Source of the DNA: Plantibacter auratus
GTDB taxonomy: Bacteria; Actinomycetota; Actinomycetes; Actinomycetales; Microbacteriaceae
Assembly (NCBI RefSeq): GCF_050587365.1
Contig: NZ_JBOBFV010000005.1
Location: 281,449-345,448 of the forward strand
Length of the DNA stretch: 64,000 bases
Reading direction: 5' to 3'
Numbering within the stretch: position 1 is the first letter of the stretch; each line of letters starts with the position of its first letter. The translations under genes and the position numbers were made by a program. This document shows positions 1 to 11,067 of this stretch, one piece after another. The notes beneath the pieces were generated by a model. That model was given only the letters and a program-made list of their open reading frames with translations, was not told the origin of the DNA and ran no database searches.

Positions 1-676
1 TGAGGCTGTCGCCCCAGGTGTTGCCGGCGCCGTCCGCGAGGTAGGGGCCGAAGCGCGGCAGGACGTTGCCGGAGGGGCCGAGGTGGTTGTACACGACGTC
101 CTGGATGACGGCGAGCCCGCGCTCATGGCACGCGGCGACGAAGCGACGGTAGCCGTCCGGTCCGCCGTAGGCCTCGTGGACAGCCGACCAGAAGACGCCG
201 TCGTAGCCCCAGTTCCAGACGCCGTTGAACGCGTTGACCGGCAGGACCTCGACGGCGTCGACGCCCAGCTCGACCAGGTCGTCGAGGCGTTCGATCGCCC
301 CGTCGAAGGTGGCCGCCTCGGTGAAGGTGCCGATGTGGAGTTCGTAGAGCACGGCACCGATGAGGGAGCGACCCCGCCAGCCGGTCCCGTCGCACGGCAC
401 GGGGTCGGATGCGACGACGCGCGACGGGCCGTGGACGCCCTCCGGCTGCCGACGCGAGCGTGGATCTGCGAACGGACCCTCACCGTCGACGAGGTAGCGG
501 TAGTCGCTGTCGACGACCGCCGCGCGGGGCTCGGCACCGTCGAGCGCGATCCACCATCCTTCGGCGACGTCGCGGTCCATCGGGTGCTGCTCACCGTCCA
601 GGACGAGGTCGACGCGCTGGGCCTCGGGTGCCCAGACACGGAACCCGTCAGCCGGACTCGTGGTGCTGGTCGTCAT
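1..676 (-). CDS. treZ: malto-oligosyltrehalose trehalohydrolase (partial, cut by window edge)
   Basis: Only the first 225 codons lie in the window. The enzyme releases trehalose from maltooligosyl-trehalose in the cytoplasm, the last step of the TreY-TreZ route. Residues 1-95 look like the N-terminal beta-sandwich (GFRVWAPEAQRVDLVLDG). The GH13 barrel then begins, with VLYELHIGTFT near residue 109 and IQDVVYNHLGPSGN near 191, both typical of TreZ. The ATG at 676 is preceded by AGGAG. An in-frame GTG at 685 overlaps the treY stop and is the alternative. It is the third gene of the glgX-treY-treZ operon. Family identity is firm; nothing can be said about the missing C-terminus. Confidence 0.93.
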   Translation of the reverse strand, partial: MTTSTTSPADGFRVWAPEAQRVDLVLDGEQHPMDRDVAEGWWIALDGAEPRAAVVDSDYRYLVDGEGPFADPRSRRQPEGVHGPSRVVASDPVPCDGTGWRGRSLIGAVLYELHIGTFTEAATFDGAIERLDDLVELGVDAVEVLPVNAFNGVWNWGYDGVFWSAVHEAYGGPDGYRRFVAACHERGLAVIQDVVYNHLGPSGNVLPRFGPYLADGAGNTWGDSL

Positions 677-681
677 CGTGC

Positions 682-3032
682 TCACTCCTCGCTCGCGGCC
701 TCGGCCGCATCGTCGGGCCGCGTCAGGACGGCGACGGGATACTGCTCCAGCAGCGCCGCGAGACGGACCTCGCCACCCTGCAGCTCACGGCCGGTCAGCA
801 CGTCGACGAGCCGGCCCTCCGGCAGGGTGACCGTGGTCGACTTCCAACCGCCATGCTCCGCGAGCCGGAGCGAGAGCCGGGTCGCGACCGTGGTCACGCC
901 ACCACGTGAGAACGCGACGACGTGGTCGGCGGCCGGTCCGTCCGCCCCGATGGGGGTGTACTCGGCGAACCGCGACGGGTGCTTTCGTCGCAGACGGAGG
1001 AGCCGACTGGTCACGAGGAGCTTCGCCGCTCCGTCCGCGTCGACCGGCGGCAGCCAGCCATCGTCGAGACGGGCCAGCACCGCGCGACGCTCGGCGTAGT
1101 CGACCGGGCGACGGTTGTCGGGGTCCACGAGCGATCGGTCCCAGAGCTCGCTGCCCTGGTACACGTCCGGCACGCCCGGCATCGTGAGCTGGATCGCCTT
1201 GGCGACCAGACTGTTCGTCCATCCGGCCGCCTCGACGTCCGCGACGGCGTCGAGCAGCGCGGCGTTCGCACGACGGCTGTCGTACAGTCCGTCGACCGCT
1301 GCATGCAGGGCGGCCTCGAACGTCTCGTCCGGTGCGGTCCACGTGGTCGAGTCGCCTGCCTCACGGGCGGCCTTCTCGACGTAGGCGTGCAGTCGCTCGC
1401 GCTCGATCGGCCACGCACCGACGGCCGCCTGCCAGACCAGCTGCTCGAGCTGCCGGTCGGGGAAGCCGTTCGAGGTGTGGAGGGCGACGGCGTGCTCCGC
1501 CCACCGGTCCGCGACCTCACTCAGGGCGTCGATACGGGCGCGGACGTCTTCGCTGCGCTTCGTGTCGTGCGTGCTGAGCGTCGTCATCGAGGACGGCCAC
1601 TCCGCCTGCCGCCGTGCCTGGCGGTGGTGGAACTCGGCGACGCTGATGTCGGTCTCGGCGGGGTCGCCACCGACCTCGGTCAGCGAGGTGAGCGCCGTGT
1701 AGCGGTAGAACGCGGTGTCCTCGACGCCCTTCGCCATCACCATGCCCGAGGTCTGCTGGAACCGCGCGGCGAGCGGATCGGTCGAGTTGCGCAGGCGCGG
1801 AGCCAAGGCGGCGAAGGCGTCTGCGAGCTCCGGCCGACGGGTCTCCGCCTCGTCGAGTGCGGCGTCCAGGTATTCGTCGCCGAGCGGCAGGTAGGAGCGG
1901 TAGACGGGGAACGCGGTCAGGATCTCGGCGAGGGCGTCCACGGCGTCCGGGACCTCGGGCACGAGTCTCGCGAGACGTCGCACCTCGGAACCGAGGATCC
2001 CGTCGGCGATGCCGCGCTTCGTGGTGTGCACGAGGTCGTCCCACGCTTCACGCGTCAGTTCGACGCCGGCGAGCTGGCCGAGCGTCGGCAGCCCGGTCGG
2101 GTCGACGAGCACCCGGTCGACGTCGCCCAGGGCGTCGTAGCCGGTGGTGCCGAGCGTGGCCCACTCGGCCGGCAGGTCCTCTTCGCCCTCGAGGATCTTC
2201 TCCACCCAGATGGGTGCTCCACCGATGCGCTCGGACAGTCGGTCGAGGTAGGCACCGGGGTCGAGGAGCCCGTCTGGGTGGTCCACGCGGATCCCGTCGG
2301 CGAGGCCGTCGTCGAACCAACGACCGATCTCGACGTGCGAGCCGTCGAAGACCGCCGGGTCCTCGACCCGGATCGCTGCGAGCGTGTTGACGGCGAAGAA
2401 CCGTCGGTAGTTCAGCTCGCTGTCGGCGCGGCGCCAGTTCACCAGCTCGTAGTGCTGGCGGTCGTGTACCTCGCGGGCGCTCGCGTCGTCGTCCGCCGTC
2501 CCGGGAGCGATGGGCAGTCGGTGGTCGAAGTAGCGCAGTTCGCCGTCCTCGATGCTGAGGTCGTCGAGCGCACTACGTCCGTCCTCGTCGTCGCCCAGGA
2601 TCGGCACCCGGATCCGACCGTCGCCGGCCTCCCAGTCGACGTCGAACGCGGCCGCGTGCTCTGCGTCCCGACCGTGCTGGAGCAGGTCCCACCACCAGGC
2701 GTTCTCCACCGGTGTCGCTACGCCCATGTGGTTCGGGACGGTGTCGATGAGGACGCCGAGGCCGGCCGCGTGGGCTGCTTCGGCGAGCGCCGTGAGCCCG
2801 TCGGCACCGCCGCGCTCCGGGTCGACCTCGGTGTGGTCGACGACGTCGTAGCCGTGGGTGGATCCGGGTTCCGCGCGGAGGAGCGGCGACAGGTAGACCC
2901 AGTCGGCACCGAGGGCCTGGAGGTAGTCGACGAGCGCCGCGGCGTCCTGGAGTCGGAAGTCCGCGGTCAGCTGGAGACGGTAGGTCGAGACGGGCACGGT
3001 GGAACGCTGTGGCCCGCCGCCGGACACGGTGG

Positions 3033-3036
<4 letters not shown>
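682..3036 (-). CDS. treY: malto-oligosyltrehalose synthase
   Basis: 784 residues. TreY is a GH13 intramolecular transglucosidase that turns the reducing end of maltodextrins into an alpha,alpha-1,1 linkage, producing maltooligosyl-trehalose. The N-terminus (STYRLQLTADFRLQDAAAL, then WVYLSPLLRAEPGSTHGYDV) is characteristic of TreY. VPNHMGV near residue 100 and GIRVDHPDGL near 247 are GH13 conserved regions, and the GVPDVYQGSELWD block lies near 640. The ATG overlaps the glgX stop by 4 nt, and treZ follows within a few bases, so translation is probably coupled. Length is normal for the family. Confidence 0.96.
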
Positions 3037-5081
<2,045 letters not shown>

Positions 5082-5175
5082 GGCGCCCTTTCACTCGAAG
5101 GGATCGATCGTTGTTGAGACGGTACACCGGCCGGATGACTTCCCCGGTTCCGGACGAAACGTGGTAATGGGCCGA

Positions 5176-6237
5176 TCAGAACGCGAAGATGCCGACCGCG
5201 ACGCCGATGGCGAGCCCCGCGGCGGCCGTCGCGGCGGCGAGGAGCAATGCGATCCGGGGGTCGACGCCCTGGTCGACGACGAGACCGAGGCGCGCACGCA
5301 CCCGGCGGACCCGGCGCACGCGCGACTCCGACCAGATCTCGCGCAGGCTGGCCGCGACCTCGTGGGCGGCGGGTCGGTCCTCCGGCTTGCGGGCGGTCAT
5401 CGACCGCAGCAGCGGGTGCCAGGCGGCGGGGAGCTCGGGCGGGATCACCGGGTCACGGTGCAGGCGTGCGATGGCGGCCTCGACGAGACCGCCGTCGAAC
5501 TCCCGGCGACCGGTCACGGCCTCGAGCAGGACGAGGCCGAGCGAGTAGATGTCCGTCTCGGTGCCGACGGTGTCGCCGAGCGCCTGCTCGGGCGAGAGGT
5601 AGGACGCCGTGCCGGAGATGGCCTCGGTGTTCGTGAGGCGCGACCCGCCCACGAAGTGCGCGATCCCGAAGTCGGACAGCTTCACGAGGTTCGCATGGCC
5701 GAACGCGGCGATGTCGCTGAAGAGCATGTTGTCGGGCTTGATGTCGCGGTGCACGATCGACCGCGTGTGGATGAAGGACAGCGCGTCGGCGACCTGCGCA
5801 CCGAGGGCGGCTGCGTCACGCGGGAGCATCGGGCCGGCCTGCAGCTTGTCGGTGAGCGTGGCGCCCGGGATGTACTCCATGACGAGGAACCGGTGCTCGA
5901 CGCCGCGGTGGACGACGGAACCGGAGTCGTAGAGCTCGACGAGGCCCGGGTGGCGGAGTTCCCCGAGCAGACGGATCTCCCGCTCCTGACGCAGCCGGTC
6001 GTTCGCGGTCGCGGCCTCGTCGCGGAAGAGCTTCACGGCGACGGGGCGCGAGAGCAGCTCGTCGCGTGCGCGGTAGACGTTGGCGGACCCGCCGGAGCCG
6101 AGCTGCTCACCGATGCTGTAACGCCCGTTCGACAGGCTGACGCCGGTGACGACCGTCTCGGTGTGCTCGGTGAACATCGCAGCTGGATCGGTGATCGATC
6201 CGGCGTGTGCCGGCGGTCGGTGCAGGGAGTCGCTCAC
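5176..6237 (-). CDS. membrane-anchored Ser/Thr protein kinase (Hanks type)
   Basis: 353 residues with a PknB-like kinase domain. The glycine loop is GSGGSANVYRA (47-57), the catalytic Lys is in VAVKLF (near 69), the catalytic loop is HRDIKPDN (163-170) and the metal motif is DFG (189-191), followed by SPEQ. All key residues are present, so it should be active. A juxtamembrane Arg-rich stretch leads to one C-terminal membrane segment and then the protein ends, so there is no PASTA or other sensor domain. I chose GTG at 6237 because AAGGGGG precedes it; the reading frame stays open further 5-prime but would overlap the divergent poxB. Targets are unknown. Confidence 0.9.
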   Translation of the reverse strand: MSDSLHRPPAHAGSITDPAAMFTEHTETVVTGVSLSNGRYSIGEQLGSGGSANVYRARDELLSRPVAVKLFRDEAATANDRLRQEREIRLLGELRHPGLVELYDSGSVVHRGVEHRFLVMEYIPGATLTDKLQAGPMLPRDAAALGAQVADALSFIHTRSIVHRDIKPDNMLFSDIAAFGHANLVKLSDFGIAHFVGGSRLTNTEAISGTASYLSPEQALGDTVGTETDIYSLGLVLLEAVTGRREFDGGLVEAAIARLHRDPVIPPELPAAWHPLLRSMTARKPEDRPAAHEVAASLREIWSESRVRRVRRVRARLGLVVDQGVDPRIALLLAAATAAAGLAIGVAVGIFAF

Positions 6238-6481
6238 GGCCGCCCCCTTCACGGTGCAGTCGATGTTGGCCGCGCCACCGTGTTCTCGGCAGGCTGTTCC
6301 AGCAACCACGTTACAAGGCGTTCGTCGTTCAGGCGGATTCGTGTCGGAGTGTTGAGAACGGCTAGCGCACCTGGTAGGCGTCTGCAAGACCCCGATGCTC
6401 CCTTGCGGGCCCCGAACCGCGACGAGGACCATGGAGAGGGCCGGGGAACCCGGGCCGAGTCGTCTGCTGCGAGGAGCACCC

Positions 6482-8218
6482 ATGTCCACTGTCGCTGAAA
6501 CCGTCGTCGCCACCCTCCAGGCCAGCGGTGTACAACGCGTCTACGGCCTCCCCGGCGACTCCCTGAACGGCTTCACCGATGCTCTCCGCTCCTCCGGCGG
6601 CATCGACTGGGTGCACGTGCGCCACGAGGAGGCGGCCGCCTTCGCCGCGGCGGCGGAAGCGGAGCTGACCGGCGAGCTGGCGGTCGTCGCGGCGAGCTGC
6701 GGCCCCGGCAACCTGCACCTCATCAACGGCCTCTTCGACGCGAACCGCTCACGGGTACCGGTGCTCGCGATCGCCGCCCACATCCCGAGCTCCGAGATCG
6801 GGACCACCTACTTCCAGGAGACCCACCCGCAGGAGCTGTTCCGTGAGTGCAGCGTCTACGTGGAACTCGTCTCCCAGCCGGAGCAACTGCCGCGGGTGCT
6901 CGAGATCGCGATGCGCACCGCGGTCGAGCGCCGCGGCGTGGCCGTCGTGGTCGTCCCGGGCGACGTCATGCTCCAGCACGCGGTCTCGGAGCACGTCGCC
7001 GCCATCCGGGCGACGCGACCCCGGATCCTGCCGTCGGAGCACGAACTCGACGAGGCCGCTCGCCTGCTCAACGGCGGCAAGCGGGTCACCATCCTTGCCG
7101 GAGCCGGAGTCGCCGGAGCGCACGAGCAGCTCATCGCGACCGCGGACGCGCTCGGCGCCCCCATCGTCCACGCCCTGCGCGGCAAGGAGCACGTCGAGTA
7201 CGACAACCCGTTCGACGTCGGCATGACCGGCCTCCTCGGATTCGCCAGCGGCTACCACGCCATGCTCTCGTGCGACGTCCTCCTCATGCTGGGCACCGAC
7301 TTCCCCTATCCGCAGTTCTTCCCCGAGCACGCGACCGTCATCCAGGTCGACATCCGCGGTGAGCAGATCGGCCGGCGGCACCCGGTCGACCTGCCGCTCG
7401 TCGGGACCGTCCGGGACACGCTCGACGCGCTGCTGCCGAAGCTCGAGCGCAAGACGCACCGCAAGCACCTGGAGGAGTCGCTCAAGCACTACCGCAGCTC
7501 GCGGAAGGGCCTCGACGACCTCGCGACCGCGGACCACGACGGCCAGGCGATCCACCCGCAGTACCTCGCGAAGGTCGTCGACCAGCTGGCGACGGACGAC
7601 GCCGTGTTCATCCCCGACGTCGGCTCCCCCGTCGTCTGGGCCTCGCGCTACCTCACCATGAACGGGCGGCGTCGACTCATCGGTTCGTTCAGCCACGGCA
7701 GCATGGCGAACGCCGTCTCCCACGGGCTCGGCGCGCAAGCGTCCCACCCCGGCCGTCAGGTCATCGCGCTCGCTGGCGACGGCGGACTCACCATGCTGCT
7801 CGGCGAACTCATCTCGCTCACCCAGAACAAGCTGCCCGTGAAGATCATCGTCATCAACAACTCCTCGCTCAACTTCGTGGAGCTGGAGATGAAGGCCGCC
7901 GGGTTCGTCAACTTCGGCACCGACCTTGTGAACCCCGACTTCTCGCGTGTGGCGGAGGGCATGGGGATCCACGGCGAACGCGTCGAGCGGGCGAGCGAGT
8001 TGGAGGGCGCCATCCGTCGGGCCTTCGATCACGACGGTCCGGCGCTCGTCGACGTCGTGACCGCCAGGCAGGAACTGTCGATCCCGCCGACGATCACCGC
8101 CGAGCAGATGAAGGGGTTCACCCTGTACGCGCTCCGGACGGTCATGTCGGGCCGCGGCGACGAACTGCTCGACCTCGCGAACACGAACCTGCTGCGCCGC
8201 ATCCTGCCCGGTCACTGA
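6482..8218 (+). CDS. poxB: pyruvate:quinone oxidoreductase / pyruvate oxidase (TPP, FAD)
   Basis: 578 residues. A TPP-dependent enzyme of the POX/AHAS family that decarboxylates pyruvate to acetate and CO2 and, in the PoxB group, passes electrons to membrane quinone. Seen are the N-terminal PYR domain (VYGLPGDSLNGF, catalytic Glu in HVRHEEAAAFAA), the FAD-type middle domain and the TPP motif GDGGLTMLLGEL (near 435) ending at NNSSLN. The ATG follows GAGGAG at 6470-6475. In this cell the acceptor would be menaquinone, whose genes lie downstream. An acetolactate-synthase-like activity cannot be excluded from sequence alone, but the N-terminal signature favours PoxB. Confidence 0.9.
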   Translation: MSTVAETVVATLQASGVQRVYGLPGDSLNGFTDALRSSGGIDWVHVRHEEAAAFAAAAEAELTGELAVVAASCGPGNLHLINGLFDANRSRVPVLAIAAHIPSSEIGTTYFQETHPQELFRECSVYVELVSQPEQLPRVLEIAMRTAVERRGVAVVVVPGDVMLQHAVSEHVAAIRATRPRILPSEHELDEAARLLNGGKRVTILAGAGVAGAHEQLIATADALGAPIVHALRGKEHVEYDNPFDVGMTGLLGFASGYHAMLSCDVLLMLGTDFPYPQFFPEHATVIQVDIRGEQIGRRHPVDLPLVGTVRDTLDALLPKLERKTHRKHLEESLKHYRSSRKGLDDLATADHDGQAIHPQYLAKVVDQLATDDAVFIPDVGSPVVWASRYLTMNGRRRLIGSFSHGSMANAVSHGLGAQASHPGRQVIALAGDGGLTMLLGELISLTQNKLPVKIIVINNSSLNFVELEMKAAGFVNFGTDLVNPDFSRVAEGMGIHGERVERASELEGAIRRAFDHDGPALVDVVTARQELSIPPTITAEQMKGFTLYALRTVMSGRGDELLDLANTNLLRRILPGH

Positions 8219-8259
8219 GCGACGGCCGGATTCCCCCGCGGTATCCAGAGACCGCCGGG

Positions 8260-8265
8260 TAGACT
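8260..8265 (+). promoter_or_regulatory. -10 element of rfbB
   Basis: TAGACT sits 8 nt before the GTG start and no Shine-Dalgarno sequence lies between, suggesting a leaderless or nearly leaderless mRNA. No clear -35 hexamer is visible. Confidence 0.5.
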
Positions 8266-8273
8266 CGTCTACC

Positions 8274-9272
8274 GTGTCCAGACTTCTCGTTACCGGCGGC
8301 GCCGGATTCATCGGCTCGAACTTCGTCCACTACGTCCTGAACAACACCGATCACTCGGTGACCGTCCTCGACAAGATGACCTACGCGGGCAATCGCGCCT
8401 CACTCGACGGCCTCCCGGCCGATCGTTTCGAGCTCGTCGTCGGCGACATCCAGGACGCGACGCTCGTCGACGAGCTCTTCGCCCGTCACGACGCCGTCGT
8501 GCACTACGCGGCGGAGTCGCACAACGACAACTCCCTGCACGACCCGCGCCCGTTCCTCGACACGAACATCATCGGCACGTACACGCTGCTCGAGGCGGCT
8601 CGCAAGCATGGCACCCGGTTCCACCACATCTCGACCGACGAGGTCTACGGCGACCTCGAGCTCGACGACCCGGAGCGCTTCACCGAGCAGACGCCGTACA
8701 ACCCGTCGAGCCCGTACTCCTCGACGAAGGCCGGCAGCGACCTCCTCGTCCGCGCGTGGGTGCGTTCCTTCGGCGTCAAGGCGACCATCTCGAACTGCTC
8801 CAACAACTACGGCCCGTACCAGCACGTGGAGAAGTTCATCCCGCGCCAGATCACGAACGTGCTCGGCGGGGAGCGCCCGAAGCTGTACGGCACGGGCGAG
8901 AACGTACGCGACTGGATCCACGCGAACGACCACTCGTCCGCCGTCCTCACGATCCTCGACAAGGGGGTCATCGGCGAGACGTACCTCATCGGTGCCGACG
9001 GCGAGAAGAACAACAAGGACGTCGTCGAGCTCATCCTCACCCAGCTCGGTCAGCCGGCGGACGCCTACGATCACGTGAACGACCGTCCGGGCCACGACCT
9101 CCGCTACGCGATCGACTCGTCGAAGCTGCGCACGGAGCTCGGATGGACCCCGGCGTTCAGCGACTTCGAGTCCGGCCTCGCCGACACGATCGCCTGGTAC
9201 CGCGACAACGAGTCGTGGTGGAAGCCGCAGAAGGCCGCCACCGAGGCGAAGTACCAGGAGCAGGGTCAGTAG
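8274..9272 (+). CDS. rfbB: dTDP-glucose 4,6-dehydratase
   Basis: 332 residues, extended short-chain dehydrogenase. It converts dTDP-glucose to dTDP-4-keto-6-deoxyglucose in the dTDP-rhamnose pathway for cell-surface polysaccharides. The NAD motif TGGAGFIGSN is at residues 6-15, the catalytic STDEVYGDL block is near 122, and YSSTKAGSD gives the Tyr-x3-Lys pair near 148. NCSNNYGPYQHVEKFIP is diagnostic of RfbB. The start is GTG with a -10 element just upstream. No other rml gene is adjacent, so it stands alone; a strong hairpin terminator follows at once. Confidence 0.95.
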   Translation: MSRLLVTGGAGFIGSNFVHYVLNNTDHSVTVLDKMTYAGNRASLDGLPADRFELVVGDIQDATLVDELFARHDAVVHYAAESHNDNSLHDPRPFLDTNIIGTYTLLEAARKHGTRFHHISTDEVYGDLELDDPERFTEQTPYNPSSPYSSTKAGSDLLVRAWVRSFGVKATISNCSNNYGPYQHVEKFIPRQITNVLGGERPKLYGTGENVRDWIHANDHSSAVLTILDKGVIGETYLIGADGEKNNKDVVELILTQLGQPADAYDHVNDRPGHDLRYAIDSSKLRTELGWTPAFSDFESGLADTIAWYRDNESWWKPQKAATEAKYQEQGQ

Positions 9273-9289
9273 CCCTCAGACACCGTCAC

Positions 9290-9323
9290 GAAGGCCCGTC
9301 CGGCATCAGCCGGGCGGGCCTTC
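9290..9323 (+). terminator. rho-independent-like terminator after rfbB
   Basis: Inverted repeat with a 15-bp stem (GAAGGCCCGTCCGGC against GCCGGGCGGGCCTTC, one G-U pair) and a 4-nt loop, starting 18 nt after the rfbB stop. There is no T-run, as is common in high-GC actinobacteria. Confidence 0.8.
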
Positions 9324-9388
9324 GTCGTTCCGTGCCCCGACCCCCGAGCCCCAACCCCGGGTTCCCTGAGGCCCCGAGCCTGGAGACC

Positions 9389-9529
9389 CGGTCCCTGAGC
9401 CTGTCGAAGGGCGGCGTACCACGTGGGCACTTCGACAAGCTCAGTGACCGAAGGAAGTACGCCGCACCACACGAGAACCCCATCCGCAGTCTCGGACACC
9501 CACCCCGGTCCCTGAGCCTGTCGAAGGGC
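9389..9529. repeat. REP-like palindromic repeat cluster 1 (three copies)
   Basis: In the 333-nt gap between convergent rfbB and the M23 gene. Copies lie at 9389-9412 (reverse), 9428-9450 (forward) and 9506-9529 (reverse). The forward core is TTCGACAAGCTCAGTGACC. The first two form a head-to-head pair that can fold into a hairpin of about 60 nt around GTACCACGTGGG. Apart from two terminators, I see nothing else in this gap. Confidence 0.9.
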
Positions 9530-9552
9530 ACCCGCCCTCGGGGTGAAAACAC

Positions 9553-9584
9553 GACTGCCCCGCCCGGAGTCGGGCGAGGCAGTC
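9553..9584 (-). terminator. terminator of the M23 peptidase gene
   Basis: Inverted repeat GACTGCC-C-CGCCCG / CGGGCG-A-GGCAGTC with a 4-nt loop, 21 nt beyond the stop codon on the minus strand and followed by GTTTTC, a short T-run. Confidence 0.8.
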
Positions 9585-9605
9585 AATTCACTGGGTTCCG
9601 TGGCG

Positions 9606-10841
9606 TCAGTCGACGTTCGCGTAGAGCCACTCGAGCGGGTCGACCCAGGTGACGCCGTCGAGTCGGATCTCGAAGTGGAGGTGCGGGCCCGTGGACATGC
9701 CCGTGCTGCCGGTGAGGCCGAGGATGGTGCCGACCTTGATCGCCTGCCCCTCGACGACGCGGACCGAGCCGTGCTGCATGTGCGCGTAGACGCTCGAGAC
9801 GAGGCGGCCGTTGATGGTGTGGTCGACGATGACGTTGACGCCGAGCGAGCCTTCGCCGTCTTCGACGTGGCGGACGACGCCGTCGGCGATGACCTGGATG
9901 GGTGCGCCGTTGCCGGGGTTGAAGTCCTGGCCGTGGTGGTCGCTCGAGCAGCCGGCGCAGTCGCGGGCACCGAAGCGGTCACCGATGGTGACCCCGACCG
10001 CGAACGGCCATTGGATGGTCCCGTTCGGGTTGTTCGTGAAGGTGTTCGCGGGGCGGATGCCCATCGCGGCGGCGGCTTCCTCGACGGTGCTCGTCGTGTA
10101 GTCGTCGCGGGTGAAGGTCAGCTCAGCCGATCCCTCGCTGTCGAGCGACTGCGACGCCTGGTTGCTCAGCCCGTTGCCGTCGCCGAGCTCGGCCTGCGAG
10201 GCCTCGGCCACCGACGTCGCGACGTCTTCAGCGGTGAGCAGCGCGTTGGCGGGCACCGAGGTGGCCACGGCCATGAGGGCGACGAAGCCCATCGCGGCAC
10301 CCGCGAAGATCTTGGTGGTGATGCGACGCTTGCGCGCGATGGTCGTCGGGCGGGGCGACGCCGGTGCGGCGGACGGACGGGACGATGCGCGGGGCTTCGA
10401 GGCCGGCTTCGGTGCAGCTGCGCGGCGTGCACGGGGAGCGTCGACGGTGGACGCGTCGACCGTCACCGTGATGGACTCGGTGGCCGGAGTGGTGTCGGAG
10501 GCCACGGCCGGTTCGGCGATGAGCGGCTCTGCCTCGACCGGCGCGATGTCGGCGACGTCGGGGGTGTGCACGGCGTCGATCGCCTCGGCGATCATCTGGT
10601 CGACCGGGTCGATGGCCGCGGCCGTCTCCTCCTGGTCGGCGCTGGCCTCATGCGTCGGCTCCTGCAGCACGGACTCCTGGTGCTCCAGGGCGGCCGCCGC
10701 CTGACGCTCACGTTCGCGGAGTTCACGGCGGCTGAGCGGCGGCGTCTGCACGGGTGCAGCGCTGTTCTCGACAGACGTGTTCTGCGGGTCCTGAGGGTCG
10801 GGGAGCACAGGGGTGTCCTCAGGGCTTGCATGGCGTGACAA
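9606..10841 (-). CDS. M23 family metallopeptidase, membrane-anchored cell-wall hydrolase
   Basis: 411 residues. A long Glu/Gln-rich cytoplasmic N-terminal region containing LSRRELRERERQ leads to one membrane segment (KIFAGAAMGFVALMAVAT, about residue 175). The C-terminal LytM/M23 domain has zinc ligands in HHGQDF (near 302), YAHM (near 352) and HLHFEI (near 387). It should cut peptide cross-bridges of peptidoglycan outside the membrane. The start is uncertain. The longest frame begins at a TTG with a distant AAAGG, while a GTG at 10808 has GAGGA at ideal spacing and is a serious alternative. A terminator follows. Substrate specificity cannot be read from sequence. Confidence 0.88.
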   Translation of the reverse strand: MSRHASPEDTPVLPDPQDPQNTSVENSAAPVQTPPLSRRELRERERQAAAALEHQESVLQEPTHEASADQEETAAAIDPVDQMIAEAIDAVHTPDVADIAPVEAEPLIAEPAVASDTTPATESITVTVDASTVDAPRARRAAAPKPASKPRASSRPSAAPASPRPTTIARKRRITTKIFAGAAMGFVALMAVATSVPANALLTAEDVATSVAEASQAELGDGNGLSNQASQSLDSEGSAELTFTRDDYTTSTVEEAAAAMGIRPANTFTNNPNGTIQWPFAVGVTIGDRFGARDCAGCSSDHHGQDFNPGNGAPIQVIADGVVRHVEDGEGSLGVNVIVDHTINGRLVSSVYAHMQHGSVRVVEGQAIKVGTILGLTGSTGMSTGPHLHFEIRLDGVTWVDPLEWLYANVD

Positions 10842-11067
10842 GGGGGCGGGGGCCTTTCAATGGGCTAACAGGAAGATCTCGAGGTCCGTCCGCGCGGGGG
10901 AACGCGAAGGTAACGAATGCATAAATGCTAGCAACGGGAGGCTGAAAAAGCCATGGCAGTGCTCGGTTTTACCCACTAAATCCCTGGTCAGAGAGCATAT
11001 GAGAGTTCTCTTATGAACGAGTCGCCACCGGAGCGCTACCGCGAGCGGCGGCAGCGCGCATGGAGTG
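10842..11067. other. AT-rich intergenic region with the M23 gene promoter
   Basis: This 226-nt gap is clearly less GC-rich than its neighbours. It holds the putative promoter at 10907-10934 and the imperfect palindrome GAGAGTTCTC near 11001. The rest of an earlier search for a c-di-AMP (ydaO) riboswitch gave no match. I see no gene here. Confidence 0.5.
10907..10934 (-). promoter_or_regulatory. putative promoter of the M23 peptidase gene
   Basis: On the minus strand TTGCTA (10934-10929) and TACCTT (10912-10907) are separated by 16 nt inside the AT-rich gap, predicting a 5-prime UTR of roughly 60-90 nt depending on the start used. Inference from spacing only. Confidence 0.45.

Noticed and set aside
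6238..6513. N-terminal extension of the kinase frame upstream of GTG 6237
   Set aside because: Would overlap the divergent poxB start and lacks kinase homology; a Shine-Dalgarno supports 6237.
9389..9529. CRISPR array
   Set aside because: Repeats occur in both orientations with irregular spacers, and no cas gene is present.
9286..9552. Small frames translating the palindromic repeat (FDRLRD, SLSLSKG strings)
   Set aside because: These are translations of repeat DNA, not proteins.
10842..11067. c-di-AMP (ydaO-type) riboswitch upstream of the M23 gene
   Set aside because: Actinobacterial cell-wall hydrolase genes often have one, but I could not find its conserved core here.
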